Assembly: GCA_945862295.1 (NCBI GenBank)
Contig: CAMAXT010000005.1
Location: forward strand, 1 to 64,000
Direction: 5' to 3'
Length of the DNA stretch: 64,000 bases
Source of the DNA: Pseudobacteriovorax antillogorgiicola
GTDB lineage: Bacteria > Bdellovibrionota_B > Oligoflexia > Oligoflexales > CAIYRB01
Below are positions 39,127 through 48,900 of the stretch, one piece after another. Numbering within the stretch: the stretch's first letter is position 1; each line of letters starts with the position of its first letter. The notes under the pieces were generated by a model that had not been told where the DNA came from, did no database searches, and saw only the letters and a program-made list of their open reading frames with translations. The position numbers and the translations under genes are program-made.

Positions 39127-40323
39127 CTACTTAAAATTCAAAATCGCTACAATAATTGCTGTGACAAATATGTTTGCAAGTCCAACAGGCAACATGAACT
39201 TCCATCCTAGAGACATCAGCTGGTCATATCTGAATCTTGGAAGCGTCCAGCGAACCCAGACATACATCCACATGAAAAAGCCTGCTTTAATGAACAACAC
39301 TGCGACACCAATGAGTGATGCAATCAGCGAATGCACACCCATTTCTTGCAACGATAGTGAGAGGAACGGAGCGCCCCAGCCGACTAGGTCCAGAAGGTAT
39401 GGGAGAACAGGGATATGCAATCCTCCTATCAGTTGCATCAGCGTGTCGTGCGGAACGAAAGGGATCTGCCAACCGCCGAAAAATACAGTCGATGCTAGGC
39501 AAGAAAGAATAAACATGACGACGTATTCTGTTAAGAAGATCAAAGCAAATTTAGCTGAACCATACTCAGTGTGGAAACCTGCAACTAACTCAGCTTCAGA
39601 TTCAGCCAAGTCAAAAGGCGCGCGGTTTGTTTCTGCAAACATACAAACAAAGAAAATCATGAAAGAAATTGGCGACGTGATAATGCCCCAGTTCCAGAGA
39701 TTCGATTGGCCAATTACGATTTGATTGAGATCAAGTGTTCCGTAAATCAATACGATTGGAATCAGAGACATTCCCAAAGGAATCTCGTAGCTGATCATTT
39801 GAGCAGAGGCGCGTAGCGATCCGAGAAGTGAATACTTATTGTTACTTGCCCAGCCTGCGATGGTTATGCCGTAAATACCCAAACTTGAAACGGCCAAAAT
39901 AAACAAAAAACCAACATCAACATTAACGATTGATAATGGAATGTTGTAACCGAAGAGCTGGAAATCATTGCCATAAGGAATAGCGCAAGCAATAAGTAGT
40001 GCCGGAATGACGCCAAAAATCGGTGCGATCTGAAAGAAAATCTTGTTCGCACCTCTCGGAACGATTTCTTCCTTCAAAATCAATTTCACCGCATCAGCAG
40101 CAGACTGCAGTAAACCCCAAAGACGTAGCTTGAAGAAGCCAACGCGATTTGGTCCTTTACGACGTTGCATAAGTGCAGGCGCGCGACGTTCAACCCAAAT
40201 CATGATCGGGGGAACCTGGATGCATATAGCGAAAACAACAGCAAACTTAATAGCTGTCGCAATGAGCTGGACTGCAAATTCATTGTCCAAGAAAGCTTGA
40301 ATTTGTTGAAGATCTAGTCCCAT
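39127..40323 (-). CDS. nuoH: NADH-quinone oxidoreductase subunit H
   Basis: WVERRAPALMQRRKGPNRVGFFKLRLWGLLQSAADAVKLILKE, ETNRAPFDLAESEAELVAGFHTEYG. Confidence 0.95.
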   Translation of the reverse strand: MGLDLQQIQAFLDNEFAVQLIATAIKFAVVFAICIQVPPIMIWVERRAPALMQRRKGPNRVGFFKLRLWGLLQSAADAVKLILKEEIVPRGANKIFFQIAPIFGVIPALLIACAIPYGNDFQLFGYNIPLSIVNVDVGFLFILAVSSLGIYGITIAGWASNNKYSLLGSLRASAQMISYEIPLGMSLIPIVLIYGTLDLNQIVIGQSNLWNWGIITSPISFMIFFVCMFAETNRAPFDLAESEAELVAGFHTEYGSAKFALIFLTEYVVMFILSCLASTVFFGGWQIPFVPHDTLMQLIGGLHIPVLPYLLDLVGWGAPFLSLSLQEMGVHSLIASLIGVAVLFIKAGFFMWMYVWVRWTLPRFRYDQLMSLGWKFMLPVGLANIFVTAIIVAILNFK

Positions 40324-40670
40324 TCGAGTGCTCCGCGTTTAACAACGTAAACATATCCAGCAACAAGTATCACAAGGAAAATAGTAACTTCGACAATGCC
40401 AAACCAGCCGAGCTCTCTAAAAGTTGTTGCCCAGAGGTAGAGAAAAATGGTTTCGATATCGAATAGAATAAATAGGATCGCAGTGAGGTAGAATTTGACG
40501 CTCATTTTGTCGCGTTCGCCGACCATTGGAACACCGCATTCATACGGTTCGTCTTTTACCGGAGACAACGTGCGTTTTCGTGGACCTATGAAATGCGAAA
40601 GCCCCGACATGATACAGCCGAAGATGATCGCAAAAACCAGGACAATTAAAACTGGCAGGTAGGGATTCAT
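40314..40670 (-). CDS. nuoA: NADH-quinone oxidoreductase subunit A
   Basis: PYECGVPMVGERDKMSVKFYLTAILFILFDIETIFLYLWA. Confidence 0.95.
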   Translation of the reverse strand: MNPYLPVLIVLVFAIIFGCIMSGLSHFIGPRKRTLSPVKDEPYECGVPMVGERDKMSVKFYLTAILFILFDIETIFLYLWATTFRELGWFGIVEVTIFLVILVAGYVYVVKRGALEWD

Positions 40671-40737
40671 TTCGTCACAATACCTTATACAATAGTCGCA
40701 GCAACAGCTTGGGAACGTGATCTGACAGGAGCTTCCG

Positions 40738-41757
40738 ATGACAATTCGACAAGGTGAAAAGATTCTCGTACTTGGCGCAGGTAATTTCGGTACCTGTCTA
40801 GCACAGCATCTTGCCGAAAAAGGTTACCAGGTAACAATGTGGACCCGGTCCGAAGACGTAGCCAACACGATTAACGCTTCCCATAAAAATCCCAAATATC
40901 TTAGTACAATTAACCTATCACCTAGATTGTCCGCAACAAGCATTATTAATGAAGCTCTCATCAACCAGCAGTCAGTCATCGTGCAAGCGACACCAACTCA
41001 GACCATGCGCGAGGTGTTGCTCGGGATCAAAAAGTTTTGGCGACCAGAGTTGCTGCTTATTTGTGCAGCGAAAGGGATTGAAATTGGCTCTCTAAAATTG
41101 CCTACAGATATTATCAGTGAGATCCTCGGACCAGACATTGCAATAAAGTCTACATTCCTTTCTGGGCCTAGCTTTGCGAGTGAGATAGCAGCGCATCAAC
41201 CGACTGCGGTAGCAGTAGCCAGCAAGGACGCGAGTCGCGCGGCCTGGGCGCAAGAATTGTTTCACGCCGCTCACTTTCGCGTTTACACCAGCGATGATCC
41301 TATTGGTTTAGAAGTAGCTGGCGCGCTGAAAAATATTGTGGCTATTGCCGCTGGAGCCAGCGTTGGGATTGGGTTTCAGATGAATTCGCGGGCGGCATTG
41401 ATCACGCGCGGCCTAGCTGAGATTACCCGGATTGGGGTTGCGCTCGGCGCAAATCCTCTGACCTTCAAAGGTCTAGGCGGCGTCGGCGATTTGTTTCTGA
41501 CGTGTACCTCCGAAAAGAGCCGAAATTTCTCAGTCGGCTACCGTCTTGGAAAAGGTGAACAGCTAAATATCGTTTTGAAAGAGGTCGGGGTAGCTGAAGG
41601 TGTGACCACTGCAAGGGCTGCCTATGATTTAGTCAACAAACTCGGCGTTGATGCGCCAATCACCTCGGAAGTCTACCGGGTCCTTTACGAAGGGAAACCG
41701 ATTGCTCAAGCAGTCATGGATCTTTTGACTCGGGAAGCTAAACCCGAGATAACCTGA
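40738..41757 (+). CDS. gpsA: NAD(P)H-dependent glycerol-3-phosphate dehydrogenase
   Basis: LGAGNFGTCLAQHLAEKGYQVTMWTR, SGPSFASEIA, GALKNIVAIAAGASVGIG, LGGVGDLFLTCTSEKSRN. Confidence 0.94.
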   Translation: MTIRQGEKILVLGAGNFGTCLAQHLAEKGYQVTMWTRSEDVANTINASHKNPKYLSTINLSPRLSATSIINEALINQQSVIVQATPTQTMREVLLGIKKFWRPELLLICAAKGIEIGSLKLPTDIISEILGPDIAIKSTFLSGPSFASEIAAHQPTAVAVASKDASRAAWAQELFHAAHFRVYTSDDPIGLEVAGALKNIVAIAAGASVGIGFQMNSRAALITRGLAEITRIGVALGANPLTFKGLGGVGDLFLTCTSEKSRNFSVGYRLGKGEQLNIVLKEVGVAEGVTTARAAYDLVNKLGVDAPITSEVYRVLYEGKPIAQAVMDLLTREAKPEIT

Positions 41758-41858
41758 CCAACCAGTACAGAGCTGTGGATAGATTGTTGATTAACAAAAC
41801 AACAGGCGGTGGAACCTAGTCCCCGCCTTGTTCGCATCGATTTGCGTCTACTGTGAAT

Positions 41859-43240
41859 TCAAATTTTTACCGGTACCAGGACCGTTTGCTCTGGTGAATA
41901 GGCCTGTACCGGCTCTCTTTTGGTAACTTCAAGGACCTGAGTTTGAGCATTTAATTCGATCGTTAGTTTCTCTACATCTTGAACTGATTCGATCGTACTG
42001 AAAGCAAAGATTCTACCCGCCTCATCGACATCAATTGCAGTGATCGTACCCCTTAGGGCGAGGGCATCGTTTTTAACGCAGAAGTCTTTGATCTCAGCGC
42101 CAATCTGTCTGAATTGACAAACCGCATAATTGTCAAAAATGGAGGCAATGCCGCCTTTTTCTTCAATTTCGAGCGGACGCTGCATGTTTTGAACGAACTC
42201 TGGTTCTGCAACGATAGTTTTAAGGTCATTGCTAAGAACAATTAAATTGCGCCAGCCTTTAAGCACAAAAAAGTCACCGACTTTTAAACCCCAATAAAGA
42301 TCGTCAAAGGTATTTTTTTCGACTTTACCAACTAGTTCTCCGTAAACAGGATGCTCGACCATATGGCGCAATTCAACAACTACGCCTGTTTTGGTTAGGC
42401 GGAATGCATTGTTGTTGGCGAAAAAATATTCAGTGAAGGAGGAGTTCAAAGCTTTCAAGCTATATGGGACGGGTGCTCTGGAAGTAACTTTGCTGATCCA
42501 AGTGTCTTCTGACGATGACCCATCAGTTGCAACGCTGTCCGGACCGACGAGTTCATAATCATCAAGTGAAGTTTTCATAACAGAAACTAGAATGACTTCG
42601 TCTTTGTTTTCGAAAACGCGCGCCAGACTCAAGCTGTCACCAGAGCGTTTTTTCCAAAAATCCATACTTTGGTAAGAATCATCATCTGCCGTGAAATAGA
42701 TGCGGCTCTCACCTTCAACTTCTGTCAACCTAAACGAGCCTGGATTGACAGCGTCAGCGGAAATTTTCCAGGCTTTCCCATCGGACTTACGGACTAAATG
42801 GGCATCGGGTAACTCGTTGCCGATGCTTCTATATCTGAGAATCGCGAAGAACTTTGCATCGATATCTACGACTTTTTGCAAACGTGCAGGTAGAAGAATT
42901 TTGTAGACGGTTCCATCGACATCGACTTCAACTTCGAGGGTTGAAATTTCCTTACCGTCCTCACCAACGTTTGTTACCAGCATCTCTTCGTTGTCAGTGG
43001 TTCTGGTGCTTAAAAAAGGTCCTGCAAAGAGAACTTTCTTTATGTCACTACTGCGGAAACGATTTCCTTGGTCCAAAGGATCTTCAGTCAAAGGAATCGC
43101 AGGGTCTTGGTGATCTTCAGGGTCTTTCGCCGGATTTGGATTCTCCGTACCACTATCGGAAAAAGGATCGATTGATGGAAGGCAGGCATTCAAAAAAAGG
43201 CTTGAAAAACCAAATAGAAGCGAGCTGCGAAGTTTCATAG
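41859..43240 (-). CDS. Hypothetical lipoprotein
   Basis: Start at MKLRSSLLFGFSSLFLNAC (lipobox); SD AAGAAGG precedes a C10 tract; ORF can extend to 43325. Confidence 0.7.
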
Positions 43241-43467
43241 GGGGGGGGGCCTTCTTATGAGATGCGACAAAATTCGGAATCAAGTGAATAAATGAAAGTT
43301 TAGTTGTTGAGAAACCAGGTGGCAATATTCTCCGAACAGTTTTCCTGAGTTACCAAAACTGTTTCATTAAGACCCCGAAATTTCACAGTAAATAACTTCT
43401 TTTGCAGAGCCTCATGTGACTGTACTATCGCCCATTCAAATTCAAAAATACGTCACTAGGAGAGCAG

Positions 43468-43914
43468 ATGACGATTCAGTTTTATTCCGATATTGAGAAA
43501 TTCAATCAGATCTACAAATTGCCTTGCAATGATCAACCTGTTCTTTTAACTCCAGACCGCATTGAAAACTTTCGCGATATTCTTGCGGAAGAAGTCGAAG
43601 AGGCAAATGACATCTCAGACAAGTATCAAAAAATGCTGCAAGCATCTGGTGGCACACTAAATCCGCAGCAAAAACTCGAAATCCTTACCGATATGTCTGA
43701 CTGGCTTGGCGATATTGTTGTTTACTGCTCAAGCGAAGCAAAACGCTGGGGTCTGCCACTTGACCAAATCTTAAATGTCATTATGCAATCTAATTTTTCA
43801 AAACTTGACGCCAACGGCGAACCGATTTACGACGAGCGTGGTAAAGTTATGAAGGGTCCGAATTACTGGAAGCCGGAACCAAAGATTAGTCAGCTACTTT
43901 CTGAAGACAAATGA
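43468..43914 (+). CDS. MazG-like / PRA-PH superfamily nucleotide pyrophosphohydrolase
   Basis: FRDILAEEVEEANDISDK ... EILTDMSDWLGDIVVYCSSEAKRWGLPLDQILNVIMQSNFSKL. Confidence 0.72.
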   Translation: MTIQFYSDIEKFNQIYKLPCNDQPVLLTPDRIENFRDILAEEVEEANDISDKYQKMLQASGGTLNPQQKLEILTDMSDWLGDIVVYCSSEAKRWGLPLDQILNVIMQSNFSKLDANGEPIYDERGKVMKGPNYWKPEPKISQLLSEDK

Positions 43915-44699
43915 GTGTAAATTTAAAAAAACACTTGGCAGAAGTTGAAGCTGTGGTGCGAAATACTGCGCCACAGCGCAACAAATTAAACCCCGCATCT
44001 TATATTGGTGGTGGGGTTTCTTCCTATCAGTATGCTGCACCGAGCGTACCGCAGGTTAGATCGATATATAAAAATACGCCGTTCTCTTTTTGTGATAAGA
44101 CTCCTGCTGCAAAAATTCAAGAGATCAAAACCTGGGATTACATCTGGCAACAATCGCAAATTTACGAAGTCGCCAGCCTTTCGCTTATACACATGAGCGA
44201 TGGTGTAAAAAAAGGCGAACTCCTAGCTCAGCACCTCCCGATGTTAAAGAAGTGGGCTCTGCGGATAGATAACTGGGCGCACAGCGATGGGTTGTCTTCA
44301 ATCTATACCCGGATTTTAGAATCTGATCGCAAGGCAATGCTGCCAATTTTAGAAGACTGGAGTGACTCTAACAATCCATGGCTGAGGCGGCAGTCTATTG
44401 TCAGCCTGCTCTATTATTCTTCTGCACGCAAAGATGTCCTGTCATTTGTGAAGTTAATTAGCCTTGTTAAAAAGCAGCTGCATCACGAAGACTACTACGT
44501 TCAAAAGGGGGTTGGCTGGACATTGCGAGAGATTGGTAATGTCTATCCAGATGAGGTGTTTGCGTTTTTAGAAGCAAATATAGGGGCTGTTAGTGCCGGG
44601 GCTTTCTCCGCGGCTACCGAAAAACTTTCTCCAGCGCAAAAAACCCACATTAAGAAATTGCGAGCGCTAGCTAAAGGAGAAACCCTTGGACGCCGTTGA
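43911..44699 (+). CDS. DNA alkylation repair protein (AlkD-like HEAT repeats)
   Basis: YEVASLSLIHM, IDNWAHSDGLSSIYTRIL, NPWLRRQSIVSLLYY, LHHEDYYVQKGVGWTLREIGNVYPDEVFAFLE. Confidence 0.82.
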   Translation: MSVNLKKHLAEVEAVVRNTAPQRNKLNPASYIGGGVSSYQYAAPSVPQVRSIYKNTPFSFCDKTPAAKIQEIKTWDYIWQQSQIYEVASLSLIHMSDGVKKGELLAQHLPMLKKWALRIDNWAHSDGLSSIYTRILESDRKAMLPILEDWSDSNNPWLRRQSIVSLLYYSSARKDVLSFVKLISLVKKQLHHEDYYVQKGVGWTLREIGNVYPDEVFAFLEANIGAVSAGAFSAATEKLSPAQKTHIKKLRALAKGETLGRR

Positions 44700-45711
44700 G
44701 CTCTGCGCAAGTGTTTCTGGTCGTAAAAGACATACAGGGCGTTGGCTCACAGTTGTATCATTCAGCGTCATTGTTTCTGGGCTCGCAGGTGGCGTTGCCT
44801 ACACGGCTGGGCACACGGGTAGCGAACTAGGTTTCGCTGTTCTGACACTTTTGGGCTTGATGACAGTATACCTAGCTTTCTTGTTCACATCATTCGCCAA
44901 TGACCTATGGCTTTTTTGTCATCGTAGGGAATTGCGGCACCTGCTTCCAATTTTATTTGTAATTTTTGCTTATATTCTATTCGGCGTAGGAACAGGGACA
45001 TTTACTTGGCAGTCATTCGGAACGATCGGCGCCTTTGTTACGTTGCCAACTCTCTTTGCCGTGACTTGGCAAAGAGACTCAACGCCGCAGTGGTTCGATT
45101 GGCTGGCTGTTGCGTGCATTTGGCTTCCGTTTGATCTTGGTCTTCTTAAAAATGTATGGCTTTGGCCTCAGGGCAACGGTGCTTACATACTCAATACAGC
45201 TGTCGCGGTGTCTTTAGCGATATATCTATTCTCGTCGGTTCGTCGCATCGCTGATATCGGTTTTCGTTTGCGGTGGAAAAGATCGGATTTTAAAACGACC
45301 GCGATCATTTTCGGACTTTTTTGCATCATCGCCATACCATTTGGCGTCGCGAGTGACTTCATAAGTTTCAATGTAAAACCAGATGTCGTTAAAGGGCTAT
45401 TAGCACCGATTGGGATTTTTCTGTTTATAGCTTACCCGGAAGAACTTCTTTTTCGTGGGCTGTTGCAAAATTTTCTAACTAAAAAATTCGGAAGTGAAAA
45501 AATCGCTTTAGTTGTCGCTGCAGTATTCTTTGGTGCAACTCATCTCAACAATGGACTCCAACCCGATTGGCGTTACTTCGTATTAGCGACCATCGCTGGA
45601 TTTTTTTACGGCGCCGCTTATATAAAGACGAAAAATCTTTTCGTTCCGGCCGTCATCCACGCACTAGTAGATTCGGTTTGGATTCAATTTTTGATGAAAA
45701 CCCCGTCCTAG
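44686..45711 (+). CDS. CPBP family intramembrane metalloprotease
   Basis: AYPEELLFRGLLQNFLTKKFG, FGATHLNNG, PAVIHALVDSVW; multiple TM helices. Confidence 0.87.
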   Translation: MDAVELCASVSGRKRHTGRWLTVVSFSVIVSGLAGGVAYTAGHTGSELGFAVLTLLGLMTVYLAFLFTSFANDLWLFCHRRELRHLLPILFVIFAYILFGVGTGTFTWQSFGTIGAFVTLPTLFAVTWQRDSTPQWFDWLAVACIWLPFDLGLLKNVWLWPQGNGAYILNTAVAVSLAIYLFSSVRRIADIGFRLRWKRSDFKTTAIIFGLFCIIAIPFGVASDFISFNVKPDVVKGLLAPIGIFLFIAYPEELLFRGLLQNFLTKKFGSEKIALVVAAVFFGATHLNNGLQPDWRYFVLATIAGFFYGAAYIKTKNLFVPAVIHALVDSVWIQFLMKTPS

Positions 45712-45968
45712 GGTTTTACCTGATCTTCAGCCTTGTATAAGCGAGATAGCTGAGAAAAAATGAATTTTTCGCATTCCTCGCATGTCAAAATTATGACGCT
45801 CCGGTAAATAAGCAGCATTTGCCTGCTTAATGTAGATACATTTTGCTCTGTTATGTGCCGGTTGCAAGCCACCGATGCCTAAAACATGGTAGAATGGACC
45901 AACCCCTACATTGCTAAATAATATGATCCAAAGTCAATTACTACATCATGCTGGAGTGCTGTTAGCTT

Positions 45969-48900
45969 ATGAGAAAGCAATTTGAACCTGCTATCGAAGA
46001 TCTAAAAACTGACACAACTTCTGCGTCACCTCGCCTCTTCGATGAACTCGGGCACGACGATTTTTTTGGGGACGAACAAATTGATCGCGAGATTCAACTT
46101 CAGCTTCGTTCTGCAGAGCAGCAGTCAAATGAAAAGAAAGCTATCGACCGCTTTCTCTACGAAATTCTGAAGATCGAACAAGATCTTGTTCAGCAGTTAA
46201 AAAAGAAGATCTTCGACCAAGAAAATTCGCAAGCTTCTAAGCGCCTCGAAGACCGTATGCGCGCTGAAGAGCTTGCTTCACAGAACCGTATTCGAGAGAA
46301 GCTTTCGAAAGAGAAAATGGAATCTGAAAAGCGTATACAGCGCCAGATTCAATTAGAACAACTTCGCCTCCAAAACCGCTTTATCGAGAAGAAGAACGAG
46401 GAGGAGGCAACTCTTAAAGTTCGTAAAACCGAATTGTTAAAGAATGAGCAGACTGCGATTTCTTCATTGCGCTCTGACCTACAGATTAAAATGGAAACCG
46501 AATCCGCAGCAAGATTGAAAGAAGCTCTTGCGACAGAAAAGAAACTGGCGGATGAACGTCTCGAAGATCTCAAGAACAACGAATTTGCTCTTGTGCGCAA
46601 AAAAATCGCAGAGATGCGCAAACGAGAAGAGTCAGTCGTTGCCGAGACAATTGCTAATTACGAAAACCAAGCAAAAACTCAACTCGATGGCATGCTAAAG
46701 GCAGCCTTTGAAAAAGAGGAAGAGCTTTCAAAAGCTCGCATCGACGAAGCTTCAACCAATCATAAGCAAAAATTCGCAAGTGATATCGAGCGTTCCAAGA
46801 GGGTTGTATCTGTCGAAGCGGAAAAGATTAGAGCGAAGTTGCAAGAGAGTGAAAATCAGCGTCTTGTCAGAACCATTGCTGAACTTGAAAAAAATGCAGC
46901 AGCTGAAATCGAGACTCTACGAGCTTCGATGCTGGCAGATGAAGAGAAACAATCGTTGATTCGTATCCAAACTCGTATTCATGACGAAGCGAAAAATGTT
47001 GAATTGAGGTTGAAGCTTCGTTTTGAAGAAGAGAAAAAGACAAGCGACCGTCGTCGAAGCCAGCAGATCGCAATTGAAGTGACTGAATCAGAACACCGTG
47101 CGCAAAAACAACAGATATTAGAAGAAGCCGCTGCGGCAGCGCGTCTCCAATCCGACCTCAAACTGGAAAAAAATCAGTCATCAGAACGCATTGAAGCTGC
47201 GAAAATGATGGAGCTGGATGCCGCCCGTCAGCGTATAGTTGAGCAAAAAGCGGCCGAAGCTTCAGCGAAGACGCAGCGGATCGCCAGCAATGAAATTAAA
47301 GAACACAAGCATATTGAAGAGTTTTGCGAAGCACTAGCTGAGCGCGAAAAAATCGAAATTAATTGCCGCTTAGAGGAAAATCTTCGCGCAGAGCAATTAG
47401 ACTCTCAGTCACGAATTAAGACCGCAAAAGAACAATTCGGCATCGCAGCAGCAAAAAAATTAGCTTCCGAGTTTGAAAAAGAAGCTCAGCAATCGAAAGT
47501 TCGGGTTCAACGGGCGATGGTAAGTGAAGACACTTACATTAGTGACTATGAATCGAAACTAATTGCTGATGAAGCAAAAGCACGTGACCTCCGTATTGCC
47601 GAGTCATTGGCAAAAGAGGAACAAGATTCCAAGAATAGAGCTCAGATCCGCTGGAGTGAAGAGAACAGAAAAGCAACAGCGCGAGTCGAGCAATGCCTTG
47701 TTACCGAAGCTAAAGAAAGTGATCACCGAATCAGCGCTCGCGTAATTAAAGAAGATATCGATGCCCAAGAGCGCATTGATACGAGAATAGATCGTGAGAA
47801 AAGCGATGCCAGCGCCCGCTTTTCAGTTATGATGCGTAAGGAATCGGAAGAAGCCGAAATTCGTGTCCGTCAACGCCTAGCAATGGAAGCCGCCGAAGCG
47901 GAACAACGCCGCGTTATACTATGTCAGAACGAAGAAGAACTCGCGAAAAAACGAGTGGTCTTGGCACTTGAGATTGAAGAATCCGAAGCGAAAGAGCGCT
48001 TATCTCGCATGTATTCAAAGGAGCGCATGGAAGCCGAGAAGCGTCTTGCTAGTCGCCTTGAATCTGAGGAATCCGATGCTCGGGTCCGTGTTTCAAGAAG
48101 ACTCAATGATGAGATGGCGGAAGCTGAGAAACGCTCAGAACTGCATGTAGCGAAGGAAGAGCTGGAATCACAGCAGCGAGTTCGCAACCTGATGGAAAAA
48201 GAGCAAGCGTCAGCCAATAAGTGGCGAGAACAAGCCTTGGCCAAGGAAACTGTTGAAGCTGGCATCCGTCAAGAGAAGCGTTTGAAGGAAGAAAAAGAAT
48301 CTAGCGACCGTCGTGCAGGGGCTCTTTTAGAAGAAGAAAAGACTACTGGCCGCGACCGCTTGAAGACATCTCTAGTAGAAGAAGATCAAGCATCAGCTCG
48401 TCGCGTTGCTCAGCGTATGGAAGCCGAGCAGCATGAACACGAACTTCGCATTGCTCAGTATCTTGCTGAAGAGTCAGAAGTTTCAGAACAGCGCCTCGCA
48501 GCTGTACTCGAACGAGAAGACATTGAATCTAAAAAGCGAATACGTCAATTGGTGGAACAAGAAGAACGAGAACATGTTTTACGTACTGAGCGTCAAATTG
48601 CCCGTGAAGAGCGAGAAAGCCGAGCTCGCCTCGAGTCATCGATAACCAAAGAACGCAAAGACTCTGAAACTCGCATCAAAGAGTATCTTGCGAAAGACGA
48701 TTTGGAAGCGAAACGCCGTCATACTGAAAATCTCACCAAGGAAGCGGATGAAATGAAACGCTTCAAAGCTGAAGTCGTTGTCAAAGAAGAAACAACCTAT
48801 CAAAGACGCCTAGCTTCGCGTTTGGAATTTGAACGCTCTGCCTCGCGCACTCGCGTCGAACAAGCAATTGCAAGTGAAGAGCTTGAGAGCCAAAAGCGAA

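Noticed and set aside
39161-39724. 187-aa plus-strand ORF antisense to nuoH
   Set aside because: Shadow of a highly conserved membrane protein; no supporting motif or ribosome-binding context noted.
46349-46621. Minus-strand ORFs within the coiled-coil gene (46349, 47924 and others)
   Set aside because: By-products of the repeated Glu/Arg/Ala codon pattern.
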